From NCBI GenBank assembly GCA_030998225.1, contig JAPYXD010000717.1:1054001-1118000 (forward strand): a stretch of 64,000 nucleotides of DNA, given 5' to 3'. Below, piece after piece: positions 12,101-25,040 of the stretch. This stretch comes from Diplolepis rosae (taxonomy: Eukaryota; Arthropoda; Insecta; Hymenoptera; Diplolepididae). Both the position numbers and the translations under genes were made by a program. The stretch's first letter is position 1. Each line of letters begins with the position of its first letter. The notes under the pieces are model-generated. The model made no database searches and was not told the DNA's origin. It was given only the letters and a program-made list of their open reading frames with translations.

Positions 12101-15080
12101 TCTTATTTGTAAATTAACCGTCTAAGTCAATTTTCGTTCGGTCCTCATAGTTTTTGCTCTGTACGAGGGCCGTCCGCCCTAGATAAATTTAATTTTAATT
12201 GTTTTTATAGTACCTCTAATGATAATACATACATATGTGATGTCCATAGGTGGTACACTTTTTTCGTTTTATATGTAAATTAACCGTCTATGTCAATTTT
12301 GGTTCGGTCCTCATAGTTTTTGCTCTGTACAAGGGCCGTCCGCCCTAGATAAATTTAATTTTTATTATTTTTCTGGTACCTCTAATGATAATACATACAC
12401 ATGTGAGGTCCATAGGTGGTACACTTTTTACGTCTTATTTGTAAATTAACCGTCTAAGTCAATTTTCGTTCAGTCTGTCACAGTTTTTGCTCTGTACGAG
12501 GGCCGTCCGCCCTAGATAAATTTAATTTCAATTTTTTTAGAGTACCTTCAATGATAATACATACATATGTGATGTCCATAGGTGGTACACTTTTTTCGTC
12601 TTATTTGTAAATTAACCGTCTAAGTCAATTTTGGTTCGGTCCTCATAGTTTTTGCTCTGTACAAGGGCCGTCCGCCCTAGATAAATTTAATTTTTATTAT
12701 TTTTCTGGTACCTCTAATGATAATACATACACATGTGATGTCCATAGGTGGTACACTTTTTTCGTCTTATATGTAAATTAACCGTCTATGTCAATTTTGG
12801 TTCGGTCCTCATAGTTTTTGCTCTGTACGAGGGCCGTACGCCCTAGATAAATTTAATTTCAATTTTTTTAGAGTACCATTAATGATAATAAATACATATG
12901 TGATGTCCATAGGTGGTACACTTTTTTCGTTTTATATGTAAATTAACCGTCTAAGTCACTTTTCGTTCAGTCTGTCACAGTTTTTGCTCTGTACGAGGGC
13001 CGTCCGCCATAGATAAATTTAATTTTAATTTTTTTATAGTACCTCTAATGATAATACACACATATGTGATGTCCATAGGTGGTACACTTTTTTCGTTTTA
13101 TATGTAAATTAACCGGCTAAGTCAATTTTGGTTCAGTCCTCATAGTTTTTGCTCTGTACGAGGGCCGTCCGCCCTAGATAAATTTAATTTTAATTATTTT
13201 TATGGTACCTCTAATGATAATACATACACATGTGATGACCATAGGTGGTTGACTTTTTCGTTTTTTTTGTTAATTAACCGTATAATTCACTTTTCGTTCA
13301 GTCTGTCACAGTTTTTGCTCTGTGCGAGGGCCGTCCGCCCTAGATAAATTTAATTTTTTTTATTGTACCTCTAATGAAAATACATACATATGTGATGTCC
13401 ATAGGTGGTACACTTTTTTCGTTTTATATGTAAATTAACCGTCTAAGTCACTTTCCGTTCAGTCTGTCACAGTTTTTGCTCTGTACGAGGGCCGTCCGCC
13501 CTAGATAAATTTAATTTTAATTTTTTTTACTACCTTTAAAGATAATACATACATATGTGATGTCCATAGGTGGTACACTTTTTTCGTCTTATATGTAAAT
13601 TAACCGTCTAAGTCAATTTTCGTTCAGTCCTCATAGTTTTTGCTCTGTACGAGGGCCGTCCGCCCTAGATAAATTTAATTTTAATTATTTTTATGGTACC
13701 TTTAATGATAATACATACATATGTGATGTCCATAGGTGGTACACTTTTTTCGTTTTATATTTAAATTAACAGTATAATTCACTTTTCGTTCAGTCTGTCA
13801 CAGTTTTTGCTCTATACGAGGGCCGTCCGCTCTAGATAAATTTAATTTTTTTTATTGTACCTCTAATGATAATACATACATATGTGATGTCCATAGGTGG
13901 TACCCTTTTCTTGTTTTATATGTAAATTAACCGTCTAAGTCACTTTTCGTTCAGTCTGTCACAGTTTTAGTTCTGTACGAGGGCCGTCTGCCCTAGATAA
14001 ATTTAATTTTTATTTTTTTTAGACTACCTTTAATGATAATCCATACATATGTGATGTCCATAGGTGGTAACACTTTTTTCGTCTTATTTGTAAATTAACC
14101 GTCTAAGTCAATTTTGGTTCGGTCCTCATAGTTTTTGCTCTGTACGAGGGCCGTCCGCCCTAGATAAATTTAATTTTAATTATTTTTATGGTACCTCTAA
14201 TGATAATACATACATATGTGATGACCATAGGTGGTTGACTTTTTCGTTTTATGTGTAAATTAACCGTGTAATTCACTTTTCGTTCAGTCTGTCACAGTTT
14301 TTGCTCTGTACGAGGGCCGTCCGCCATAGATAAATTTAATTTTAATTTTTTTTATAGTACCTCTAATGATAATACATACATATGTGATGTCCATAGGTGG
14401 TACACTTTTTTCGTCTTATATGTAAATTAACCGTCTATGTCAATTTTGGTTCGGTCCTCATAGTTTTTGCTCTGTACGAGGGCCGTACGCCCTAGATAAA
14501 TTTAATTTCAATTTTTTTAGAGTACCTTCAATGATAATACATACATATGTGATGTCCATAGGTGGTACACTTTTTTCGTCTTATTTGTAAATTAACCGTC
14601 TAAGTCAATTTTGGTTCGGTCCTCATAGTTTTTGCTCTGTACGAGGGCCATCCGCCCTAGATAAATTTAATTTCAATTTTTTTTATAGTACCTCTAATGA
14701 TAATACATACACATGTGATGTCCATAGGTGGTTGACTTTTTTCGTTTTATTTGTACATTAACAGTTTAATTCACTTTTCGTTCAGTCTGTCACAGTTTTT
14801 TCTCTGTACGAGGGCCGTCCGCCATAGATAAATTTAATTTTAATTTTTTTTATAGTACCTCTAATGATAATACATACATATGTGATGTCCATAGGTGGTA
14901 CACTTTTTTCGTTTTATATGTAAATTAACCGTCTAAGTCAACTTTCGTTGGGTCCTCATAGTTTTTGCTCTGTACGAGGGCCGTCGGCCCTAGATAAATA
15001 TAATTTTAATTTATTTTTATGGTACCATTAATGATAATACATACATATGTCATGTCCATAGGTGGTACACTTTTTTCGTC

Positions 15081-15160
15081 TTATTTTTAAATTAACCGTC
15101 TAAGTAAAATTTGGTTAAGTCCTCAAATTTTTTTCTCTGTACGAGGGCAGTCCCCCCTAG
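15081..15160 (+). repeat. Diverged monomer patch, transversion-rich
   Basis: Against the type B consensus I count 9 substitutions in this 80-bp stretch, all transversions, and no indel. Examples are GTCA to GTAA, CATAG to CAAAT and CCGTCCGCC to CAGTCCCCC. The next unit (around 15225-15280) has about six more, again transversions. Flanking units are ordinary. Confidence 0.75.
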
Positions 15161-18100
15161 ATAAATTTAATTTTAATTATTTTTATGGTACCTTTAATGA
15201 TAATACATACATATGTGATGACCATCGGTGGTACACTTTTTTCGTCTTATTTGTAATTTAAACTTCTAATTAAATTTTGGTTCAGTCCTCATAGTTTTTG
15301 CTCTGTACGAGGGCCGTCCGCCCTAGATAAATTTAATTTTAATTTTTTTTATAGTACCTCTAATGATAATACATACATATGTGATGTCCATAGGTGGTAC
15401 ACTTTTTTCGTTTTATGTGTAAATTAACCGTCTATGTCACTTTTCGTTCAGTCTGTCACAGTTTTTGCTCTGTACGAGGGCCTTCCACCCTAAATAAATT
15501 TAATTTTAATTTTTTTTATAGTACCTCTAATGATAATACATACATATGTGATGTCCATAGGTGGTACACTTTTTCCGTTTTATATGTAAATTAACCGTCT
15601 AAGTAACTTTTCGTTCAGTCTGTCACAGTTTTCGCTCTGTACGAGGGCCGTCCGCCCTAGATAAATTTAATTTAAATATTTTTAGAGTACCTTAAAAGAT
15701 AATACATACATATGTGATTTCCATAGGTGGTACACTTTTTTCGTCTTATTTGTAAATTAACCGTCTAAGTCAATTTTGGTTCAGTCCTCATAGTTTTTGC
15801 TCTGTACGAGGGCCGTCCGCCCTAGATAAATTTAATTTTAATTATTTTTATGGTACCTCTAATGATAATACATACACATGTGATGACCATAGGTGGTTGA
15901 CTTTTTCGTTTTATGTGTAAATTAACAGTGTAATTCACTTTTCGTTCAGTCTGTCAGAGTTTTTGCTCTGTACGAGGGCCTTCCGCCCTAGATAAATTTA
16001 ATTTTAATTTCTTTAATGTACCTCTAATGATAATACATACATATGTGATGTCCATAGGTGGTACACTTTTTTCGTTTTATATGTAAATTAACCGTCTAAG
16101 TCACTTTTCGTTCAGTCCTCATAGTTTTTGCTCTGTACGAGGGCCGTCCGCCCTAGATAAATTTAATTTTAATTTTTTTTAGAGTACCTTTAATGATAAT
16201 ACATACATATGTGATGTCCATAGGTGGTACACTTTTTTCGTCTTATTTGTAAATTAACCGTCTAAGTCAATTTTGGTTCAGTCCTCATAGTTTTTGCTCT
16301 GTACGAGGGCCGTCCGCCCTAGATAAATTTAATTTTAATTTTTTTTATAGTACCTCTAATGATAATACATACATATGTGATGTCCATAGGTGGTACACTT
16401 GTTTCGTTTTATATATAAATTAACCGTCTAAGTCAATTTGGGTTCGGTCCTCATAGTTTTTGCTCTGTACGAGGGCCGTCTGCCCTAGATAAATTTAATT
16501 TTTATTATTTTTATGGTACCTCTAATGATAATACATACACATGTGATGACCATAGGTGGTTGACTTTTTCGTTTTATGTGTAAATTAACCGTGTAATTCA
16601 CTTTTCGTTCAGTCTCTGACAGTTTTTGCTCTGTACGAGGGCCTTCCGCCCTAGATAAATTCAATTTTAATTTTTTTTATTTTTCCTCTAATGATAATAC
16701 ATACATATGTGATGTCCATTGGTGGTACACTTTTTTCGTTTTATATGTAAATTAACCGTCTAAGTCACTTTGCGTTCAGTCTGTCACAGTTTTTGCTCTG
16801 TACCAGGGCCGTCCACCCTAGATAAATTTAATTTTAATTTTTTTTGACTTCCTTTAAAGATAATACATACATATGTGATGTCCATAGGTGGTACACTTTT
16901 TTCGTCTTATTTGTAAATTAACCGTCTAAGTCAATTTTGGTTCAGTCCTCATAGTTTTTGCTCTGTACGAGGGCCGCCCGCACTAGATAAATTTAATTTT
17001 AATTTTTTTTATGGTACCTCTAATGATAATACATACACATGTGATGACCATAGGTGGTTGACTTTTTCGTTTTATGTGTAAATTAACTGTGTAATTCACT
17101 TTTCGTTCAGTCTGTCACAGTTTTTGCTCTGTACGAGGGCCTTCCACCCTAGATAAATTTAATTTTAATTTTTTTTATTGTACCTCTAATGATAATACAT
17201 ACATATGTGATGTCCATAGGTGGTACACTTTATTTGTTTTATATGTAAATTAACCGTCTAAATCACTTTTCGTTCAGTCTGTCACAGTTTTTGCTCTGTA
17301 CGAGGGCCGTCCGCCCTAGATAAATTTAATTTTAATTTTTTTTGAATACCTTTAATTATAATACATACAAATGTGATGTCCATAGGTTGTACACTTTTTT
17401 AGTCTTATTTGTAAATTAACGGACTAAGTCAATTTTGGTTCAGTCCTCATAGTTTTTGCTCTGTACGAGGGCCGTCCGCCCTAGAAAAATTTAATTTTAA
17501 TTATCTTTATGGTACCTCTAATGATAATACATACATATGTGATGTCCATAGGTGGTACACTTTTTTCGTCTTATTTGTAAATTAACCGTCTAAGTCAATT
17601 TTGGTTCGGTCCTCATAGTTTTTGCTCTGTACGAGGGCCGTCCGCCCTAGATAAATTTAATTTTTATTTTTTTTATATTACCTTTAATGATAATACATAC
17701 ATATGTGATGTCCATAGGTGGTACACTTTTTTCGTCTTATTTGTAAATTAACCGTCTAAGTCAATTTTCGTTCGGTCCTCATAGTTTTTGCTCTGTACGA
17801 GGGCCGTCCGCACTAGATAAATTTAATTTTTATTATTTTTCTGGTACCTCTAATGATAATACATACACATGTGATGTCCATAGGTGGTTGACTTTTTTCG
17901 TTTTATATGTAAATTAAACGTCTAAGTCAATTTTGGTTCGGTCCTCATAGTTTTTGCTCTGTACGAGGGCCGTCTGCCCTAGATAAATTTAATTTTAATT
18001 TTTTTTGAGTACCTTTAATGATAATACATACATATGTGATGTCCATAGGTGGTACACTTTTTTCGTCTTATTTGTAAATTAACCGTCTAAGTCAATTTTG

Positions 18101-18573
18101 GTTCAGTCCTCATAGTTTTTGCTCTGTACGAGGGCCGTCCGCCCTAGATAAATTTAATTTTAATTATTTTCTATATGGTACCTTTAATGATAATACATAC
18201 ATATGTGATGTCCATAGGTGGTACACTTTTTTCGTCTTATTTGTAAATTAACCGTCTAAGTCAATTTTGGTTCTGTCCTCATAGTTTTTGCTCTGTACAA
18301 GGGCCGTCCGCCCTAGATAAATTTAATTTTTATTATTTTTCTGGTACCTCTAATGATAATACATACACATGTGATGTCCATAGGTGGTACACTTTTTTCG
18401 TCTTATTTGTAAATTAACCGTCTAAGTCAATTTTCGTTCAGTCCTCATAGTTTTTGCTCTGTACGAGGGCCGTCCGCCCTAGATAAATTTAATTTTAATT
18501 ATTTTTATGGTACCTCTAATGATAATACATACACATGTGATGACCATAGGTGGTTGACTTTTTCGTTTTATGT

Positions 18574-19072
18574 GTAAATTAACCGTGTAATTCACTTTTC
18601 GTTCAGTCTGTCACAGTTTTTGCTCTGTACGAGGGCCGTCCGCCATAGATAAATTTAATTTTAATTTTTTTTATAGCACCTTTAATGATAATACATACAT
18701 ATGTGATGTCCATAGGTGGTACACTTGTTTCGTTTTATATATAAATTAACCGTCTAAGTCAATTTTCATTCGGTCCTCATAGTTTTTGCTCTGTACGAGG
18801 GCCGTCTGCCCTAGATAAATTTAATTTTAATTTTTTTTAGAGTACCTTTAATGATAATACATACATATGTGATGTCCATAGGTGGTACACTTTTTTCGTC
18901 TTATTTGTAAATTAACCGTCTAAGTCAATTTTGGTTCAGTCCTCATAGTTTTTGCTCTGTACGAGGGCCGTCCGCCCTAGATAAATTTAATTTTAATTAT
19001 TTTTATGGTACCTCTAATGATAATACATACACATGTGATGACCATAGGTGGTTGACTTTTTTCGTTTTATGT
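18574..19072 (+). repeat. A-B-B trimer higher-order unit, copy 2
   Basis: This carries the same ordered variants as 2657-3154: an A unit with GTGTAATTCAC and CCATAG, a B unit with TTTTCATTCGG and GTCTGCC, and a B unit with GGTTCAG and ATTATTTTTATGG. The copies are about 15.9 kb apart and differ at few positions by eye. The distance shows that homogenisation in zone 1 is not limited to neighbouring units. Confidence 0.85.
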
Positions 19073-19155
19073 GTAAATTAACCGTGTAATTCACTTTTCG
19101 TTCAGTCTGTCACAGTTTTTGCTCTGTACGAGGGCCTTCCGCCCTAGATAAATTT

Positions 19156-19310
19156 AATTATAAATCATTTAATCACACCTCTAATGATAATACATACATA
19201 TGTGATGTCCATAGGTGGTACCCTTTTTTTGTTTTATCGGTAAACTAACCGTATTAGTGTGTTTGCTTTCATGCGGTGAGATTTTTTGTTCTGTACGAGG
19301 GCCGTCCGCC
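19156..19310 (+). repeat. Most diverged monomer: 17 changes in 53 bp without indels
   Basis: In 19238-19290 a type A unit differs from consensus at 17 of 53 positions while keeping exactly the same length. Fifteen of the 17 are transversions. The preceding A/T tract is also altered (AATCATTTAATCACACC). The changes remove stops on the minus strand, which creates the only minus-strand frame of note (19181-19378). The core GTACGAGGGCC resumes unchanged at about 19293. Confidence 0.8.
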
Positions 19311-20383
19311 ATAGATAAATTTAATTTTAATTTTTTTTGACTACCTTTAAAGATAATACATACATATGTGATGTCCATAGGTGGTACACTTTTTTCGTCT
19401 TATTTGTAAATTAACCGTCTAAGTCAATTTTGGTTCAGTCCTCATAGTTTTTGCTCTGTACGAGGGCCGCCCGCCCTAGATAAATTTAATTTTAATTATT
19501 TTTATGGTACCTCTAATGATAATACATACACATGTGATGACCATAGGTGGTTGACTTTTGTCGTTGTATGTGTAAATTAACCGTCTATTTCACTTTTCGT
19601 TCAGTCTGTCACAGTTTTTGCTCTGTACGAGGGCCTTCCACCCTAAATAAATTTAATTTTAATTTTTTTTATAGTACCTCTAATGATAATACATACATAT
19701 GCGATGTCCATAGGTGGTACCCTTTTTTTGTTTTATATGTAAATTAACCGTCTAAGTCAATTTTGGTTCAGTCCTCATAGTTTTTGCTCTGTACGAGGGC
19801 CGTCCGCCCTAGATAAATTTAATTTTAATTATTTTTATGGTACCTCTAATGATAATACATACACATGTGATGTCCATAGGTGGTACACTTTTTTCGTCTT
19901 ATTTGTAAATTAACCGTCTAAGTCAATTTTGGTTCGGTCCTCATAGTTTTTGCTCTGTACGAGGGCCGTCCGCCCTAGATAAATTTAATTTAAATTATTT
20001 TTATGTTACCTCTAATGATAATACATACACATGTGATGTCCATAGGTGGTACACTTTTTTCGTCTTATTTGTAAATTAACCGTCTAAGTCAATTTTGGTT
20101 CGGTCCTCATAGTTTTTGCTCTGTACGAGGGCCGTCCGCCCTAGATAAATTTAATTTTAATAATTTTTATGGTACCTCTAATGATAATACATACATATGT
20201 GATGACCATAGGTGGTTGACTTTTTCGTTTTATGTGTAAATTAACAGTGTAATTCACTTTTCGTTCAGTCTGTCACAGTTTTTGCTCTGTTCGAGGGCCG
20301 TCCGCCATAGATAAATTTTATTTTAATTTTTTTTATAGTACCTCTAATGATAATACATACATATGTGATGTCCATAGGTGGTA

Positions 20384-20540
20384 CACTTATTTAGTCATAA
20401 ATGAAAATTAACAGTCTATGTAAAGTATGGGTAGGTCCGGATAGTTTTTGATCTGTACGAGGGCCGTCTGCCCTAGTTCAATTTAATTTTTATTTTTTTT
20501 ATAGTACCTTCAAAGATAATACATACATATATGAAGTCAA
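20384..20540 (+). repeat. Diverged monomer, 16 of 16 first-half changes are transversions
   Basis: Aligned to the B consensus from GTACAC to the core, I count 16 substitutions, every one a transversion, with no length change. More changes follow in the second half (TAGTTCAA, ATATATGAAGTCA). This is one B unit of the tetramer block, and its neighbours are near consensus. Confidence 0.75.
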
Positions 20541-20970
20541 TAGGTGGTACACTTTTTTCGTTTTATTTGTAAATTAACCGTCTAAGTCAATTTTGGTTCA
20601 GTCCTCATAGTTTTTGCTCTGTACGAGGGCCGCCCGCCCTAGATAAATTTAATTTTAATTTTTTTTATGGTACCTCTAATGATAATACATACATATGTGA
20701 TGTCCATAGGTGGTACACTTTTTTCGTCTTATTTGTAAATTAACCGTCTAAGTCAATTTTGGTTCAGTCCTCATAGTTTTTGCTCTGTACGAGGGCCGTC
20801 CGCCCTAGATAAATTTAATTTTAATTATTTTTATGGTACCTCTAATGATAATACATACACATGTGATGACCATAGGTGGTTGACTTTTTCGTTTTATGTG
20901 TAAATTAACCGTGTAATTCACTTTTCGTTCAGTCTGTCACAGTTTTTGCTCAGTACGAGGGCCGTCCGCC

Positions 20971-21050
20971 ATAGATAAAGTTCATTGTAATTTTGTTTAA
21001 AGTACCTCGAATGATATAACATACATAGGTGAAGTCCATAGGGGGTACAC
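20971..21050 (+). repeat. Diverged patch in the tetramer block, 11 of 11 transversions
   Basis: The 3' half of a type A unit has 11 substitutions against consensus, mostly T to G or T to A. Examples are AAAGTTCATTG for AAATTTAATTT and GTGAAGTCC for GTGATGTCC. There is no indel, and the unit's 5' half is nearly normal. Confidence 0.75.
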
Positions 21051-21380
21051 TTGTTTCGTTTTATATATAAATTAACCGTCTAAGTCAATTTTGGTTCGGT
21101 CCTCATAGTTTTTGCTCTGTACGAGGGACGTCTGCCCTAGATAAATTTAATTTTAATTTTTTTTAGAGTACCTTTAATGATAATACATACATATGTGATG
21201 TCCATAGGTGGTACACTTTTTTCGTCTTATTTGTAAATTAACCGTCTAAGTCAATTTTGGTTCAGTCCTCATAGTTTTTGCTCTGTACGAGGGCCGTCCG
21301 GCCTAGATAAATTTAATTTAAATTGTTTTTATGGTACCTTTAATGATAATACATACACATGTGATGTCCATAGGTGGTTG

Positions 21381-21440
21381 ACTTTTTTCTTTTTATTTTT
21401 AATTTAACGGTCTATGAAAATTTAGGTTAGTTCCTCATAG
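21381..21440 (+). repeat. Diverged patch, 11 of 12 transversions
   Basis: The stretch from ACTTTTTTC to TTCCTCATAG has 12 substitutions relative to a B unit, only one of them a transition, and keeps its length. It is the third strongly diverged stretch within 1.1 kb (with 20384-20540 and 20971-21050), a local concentration. Confidence 0.75.
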
Positions 21441-23899
21441 TTGTTGCTCTGTACGAGGGCCGTCCGCCCTAGATAAATTTAATTTTAATTTTTTTTATGG
21501 TACCTCTAATGATAATACATACATATGTGATGACCATAGGTGGTTGACTTTTTTCGTTTTATGTGTAAATTAACGGTGTAATTCACTTTTCGTTCAGTCT
21601 GTCACAGTTTTTGCTCTGTACGAGGGCCTTCCGCCCTAGATAAATTTAATTTCAATTTTTTTTATAGTACCTCTAATGATAATACATACACATGTGATGT
21701 CCATAGGTGGTACCCTTTTTTTGTTTTATATGTAAATTAACCGTCTTAGTCACGGTTCGTTCAGTCTGTCACGGTTTTTGCTCTGTACGAGAGCCGTCCG
21801 CCCTAGATAAATTTAATTTTAATTTTTTTTGAGTACCTTTAATGATAATACATACACATGTGATGTCCATAGGTGGTACACTTTTTTCGTCTTATTTGTA
21901 AATTAACCGTCTAAGTCAATTTTGGTTCGGTCCTCATAGTTTTTGCTCTGTACGAGGGCCGTCCGCCCTAGATAAATTTAATTTTTATTATTTTTCTGGT
22001 ACCTCTAATGATAATATATACACATGTGATGTCCATAGGTGGTTGACTTTTTTCGTTTTATATGTAAATTAACCGTCTAAGTCACGTTTCGTTCAGTCTG
22101 TCACGGTTTTTGCTCTGTACGAGGGCCGTCCGCTCGAGATAGATGTAATTTTAATTTTTTTGACTACCTTTAATGATAATACATACATATGTGATGTCCA
22201 TAGGTGGTACACTTTTTTCGTCTTATTTGTAAATTAACCGTATAAGTAAATTTTGGTTCGGTCCTCATAGTTTTTGCTCTGTACGAGGGACGTCCGCCAT
22301 AGATAAATTTAATTTAAATAATTTTTATGGTACCTCTAATGATAATACATACACATGTGATGTCCATAGGTGGTTGACTTTTTCGTTTTATGTGTAAATT
22401 AACCGTGTAATTCACTTTTCGTTCAGTCTGTCACAGTTTTTGCTCTGTACGAGGGCCGTCCGCCCTAGATGAATTTAATTTTAATTTTTTTTATAGTACC
22501 TCTAATGATAATGCATACATATGTGATGTCCATAGGTGGTACACTTTTTTCGTTTTATATATAAATTAACCGTCTAAGTCAATTTTCGTTCGGTCCTCAT
22601 AGTTTTTGCTCTGTACGAGGGCCGTCTGCCCTAGATAAATTTAATTTTAATTTTTTTTATATTACCTTTAATGATAATACATACATATGTGATGTCCATA
22701 GGTGGTACACTTTTTTCGTCTTATATGTAAATTAACCGTCTATGTCAATTTTGGTTCGGTCCTCATAGTTTTTGCTCTGTACAAGGGCCGTCCGCCCTAG
22801 ATAAATTTAATTTTTATTATTTTTCTGGTACCTCTAATGATAATACATACATATGTGATGTCCATAGGTGGTACACTTTTTTCGTCTTATATGTAAATTA
22901 ACCGTCTAAGTCAATTTTCGTTCGGTCCTCATAGTTTTTGCTCTGTTCGAGGGCAGTCGCACTAGATAAATTTAATTTTTATTTTTTTTATAGTACCTCT
23001 AATGATAATACATACATATGTGATGTCCTTAGGTGGTACACTTTTTTTGTTTTATATGTAAATTAACCGTCTAAGTCACTTTTCGTTCAGTCTGTCACAG
23101 TTTTTGCTCTGTACGAGGGCCGTCCGCCCTAGATAAATTTAATTTTAATTTTTTTTGAGTACCTTTAATGATAATACATACACATGTGATGTCCATAGGT
23201 GGTACACTTTTTTCGTCTTATTTGTAAATTAACCGTCTAAGTCAATTTTGGTTCAGTCCTCATAGTTTTTGCTCTGTACGAGGGCCGTCCGCCCTAGATA
23301 AATTTATTTTTAATTATTTTTATGGTACCTCTAATGATAATACATACACATGTGATGACCATAGGTGGTTGACTTTTTCGTTTTATGTGTAAATTAACCG
23401 TGTAATTCACTTTTCGTTCAGTCTGTCACAGTTTTTGCTCTGTACGAGGGCCCGTCCGCCATAGATAAATTTAATTTTAAAATTTTTTATAGTACCTCTA
23501 ATGATAATACATACATATGTGATGTCCATAGGTGGTACACTTTTTTCGTCTTATATGTAAATTAACCGTCTAAGTCAATTTTGGTTCGGTCCTCATAGTT
23601 TTTGCTCTGTACAAGGGCCGTCCGCCCTAGATAAATTTAATTTTTATTTTTTTTATATTACCTTTAATGATAATACATACATATGTGATGTCCATAGGTG
23701 GTACACTTTTTTCGTCTTATTTGTAAATTAACCGTCTAAGTCAATTTTGGTTCAGTCCTCATAGTTTTTGCTCTGTACAAGGGCCGTCCGCCCTAGATAA
23801 ATTTAATTTTTATTATTTTTCTGGTACCTCTAATGATAATACATACACATGTGATGTCCATAGGTGGTACACTTTTTTCGTCTTATTTGTAAATTAACC

Positions 23900-25040
23900 G
23901 TCTAAGTCAATTTTCGTTCGGTCCTCATAGTTTTTGCTCTGTGTGAGGGCAGTCCGCCCTAGATAAATTTAATTTTAATTCTTTTTATAGCACCTTTAAT
24001 GATGATACATACATATGTGATGTCCTTATGTGGTACACTTTTTTCGTTTTATATGTAAATTAACCGTCTAAGTCACTTTTCGTTCAGTGTGTCACAGTTT
24101 TTGCTCTGTACGAGGGCCGTCCGCCCTAGATAAATTTAATTTTAATTTTTTTTATCACACCTCTAATGATAATACATACATATGTGATGTCCATAGGTGG
24201 TACACTTTTTTCGTCTTATTTGTAAATTAACCGTCTAAGTCAATTTTCGTTCGGTCCTCATAGTTTTTGCTCTGTACGAGGGCCGTCCGCCCTAGATAAA
24301 TTTAATTTTAATTTTTTTTATAGTATCCTTAATCATAATACATACATGTGTGATGTCCATAGGTGGTACACTTTTTTCGTTTTATATGTAAATTAACCGT
24401 CTATGTAACATTTCGTTCAGTCTGTCACAGTTTTTGCTCTGTACGAGGGCCGTCCGCCCTAGATAAATTTAATTTCAATTTTTTTAGAGTACCTTCAATG
24501 ATAATACATACATATGTGATGTCCATAGGTGGTACACTTTTTTCGTCTTATATGTAAATTAACCGTCTAAGTCAATTTCGTTCGGTCCTCATAGTTTTTG
24601 CTCTGTTCGAGGGCAGTCCGCCCTAGATAAATTTAATTTTAATTTTTTTTATAGTACCTCTAATGATAATACATACACATGTGATGTCCATAGGTGGTAC
24701 CCTTTCTTTTGTTTTATATGTAAATTAACCGTCTATGTCACTTTTCGTTCAGTCTGTCACAGTTTTTGCTCTGTACGAGGGCCGTCCGCCATAGATAAAT
24801 TTAATTTTAATTTTTTTTGAGTACCTTTAATGATAATACATACACATGTGATGTCCATAGGTGGTACACTTTTTTCGTCTTATTTGTAAATTAACCGTCT
24901 AAGTCTATTTTCGTTCGATCCTCATAGTCTTCGCTCTGTACGAGGGCCGTCCGCCCTAGATAAATTTACTTTTAATTTTTTTTAGAGTACTTTCATTGAT
25001 AATTCATACATTTTTGTTGTCCTTAGGTGGTACCCTTTTT
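23900..25040 (+). repeat. Left copy of a 22-monomer-offset duplication
   Basis: Rare markers here recur about 3,657 bp to the right: GTGTGAGGGC at 23941, CAGTGTGTCACAG at 24085, and TCTTCGCTCTG at 24928, followed by a TTTACTTTTAATTTT unit. The partners are at 27599, 27742 and 28585. The constant offset of about 22 monomers indicates a duplicated block rather than independent mutation. Confidence 0.75.

Larger units (their letters stand above)
19572..21564 (+). repeat. Three tandem A-B-B-B tetramers (664 bp each)
   Basis: The A units start at 19572, 20236 and 20900, and the next at 21565, giving 664, 664 and 665 bp. Each A unit is preceded by GATGACCAT and GGTTGAC and is followed by three B units. 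One B unit in the second tetramer and one in the third are heavily diverged (around 20384-20540 and 21381-21440), and the third tetramer's A unit has a diverged 3' half (20971-21050). The array rhythm is kept although the sequence has drifted. Confidence 0.85.
1..22900 (+). repeat. Array zone 1: trimer and tetramer higher-order repeats
   Basis: This zone is built from one type A unit followed by two or three B units. The A unit carries a linked haplotype: GATGACCAT (or GATGTCCAT) then GGTTGAC, a GTTTTATGTG end and GTGTAATTCAC. GATGACCAT starts near 1791, 2632, 6434, 6932, 9092, 11741, 13234, 14220, 15882, 16545, 17043, 18539, 19037, 19536, 20201, 20865 and 21529. Spacings are whole numbers of monomers, often 498 (3) or 664 (4) bp. 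Another zone-typical variant is TATTATTTTTCTGGTACC. The right edge is gradual, not a sharp junction. Confidence 0.85.

Noticed and set aside
19181..19378. Minus-strand open frame of 65 codons
   Set aside because: It exists only because the diverged patch at 19238-19290 removes minus-strand stops. No other unit has it, and the flanks are ordinary satellite.
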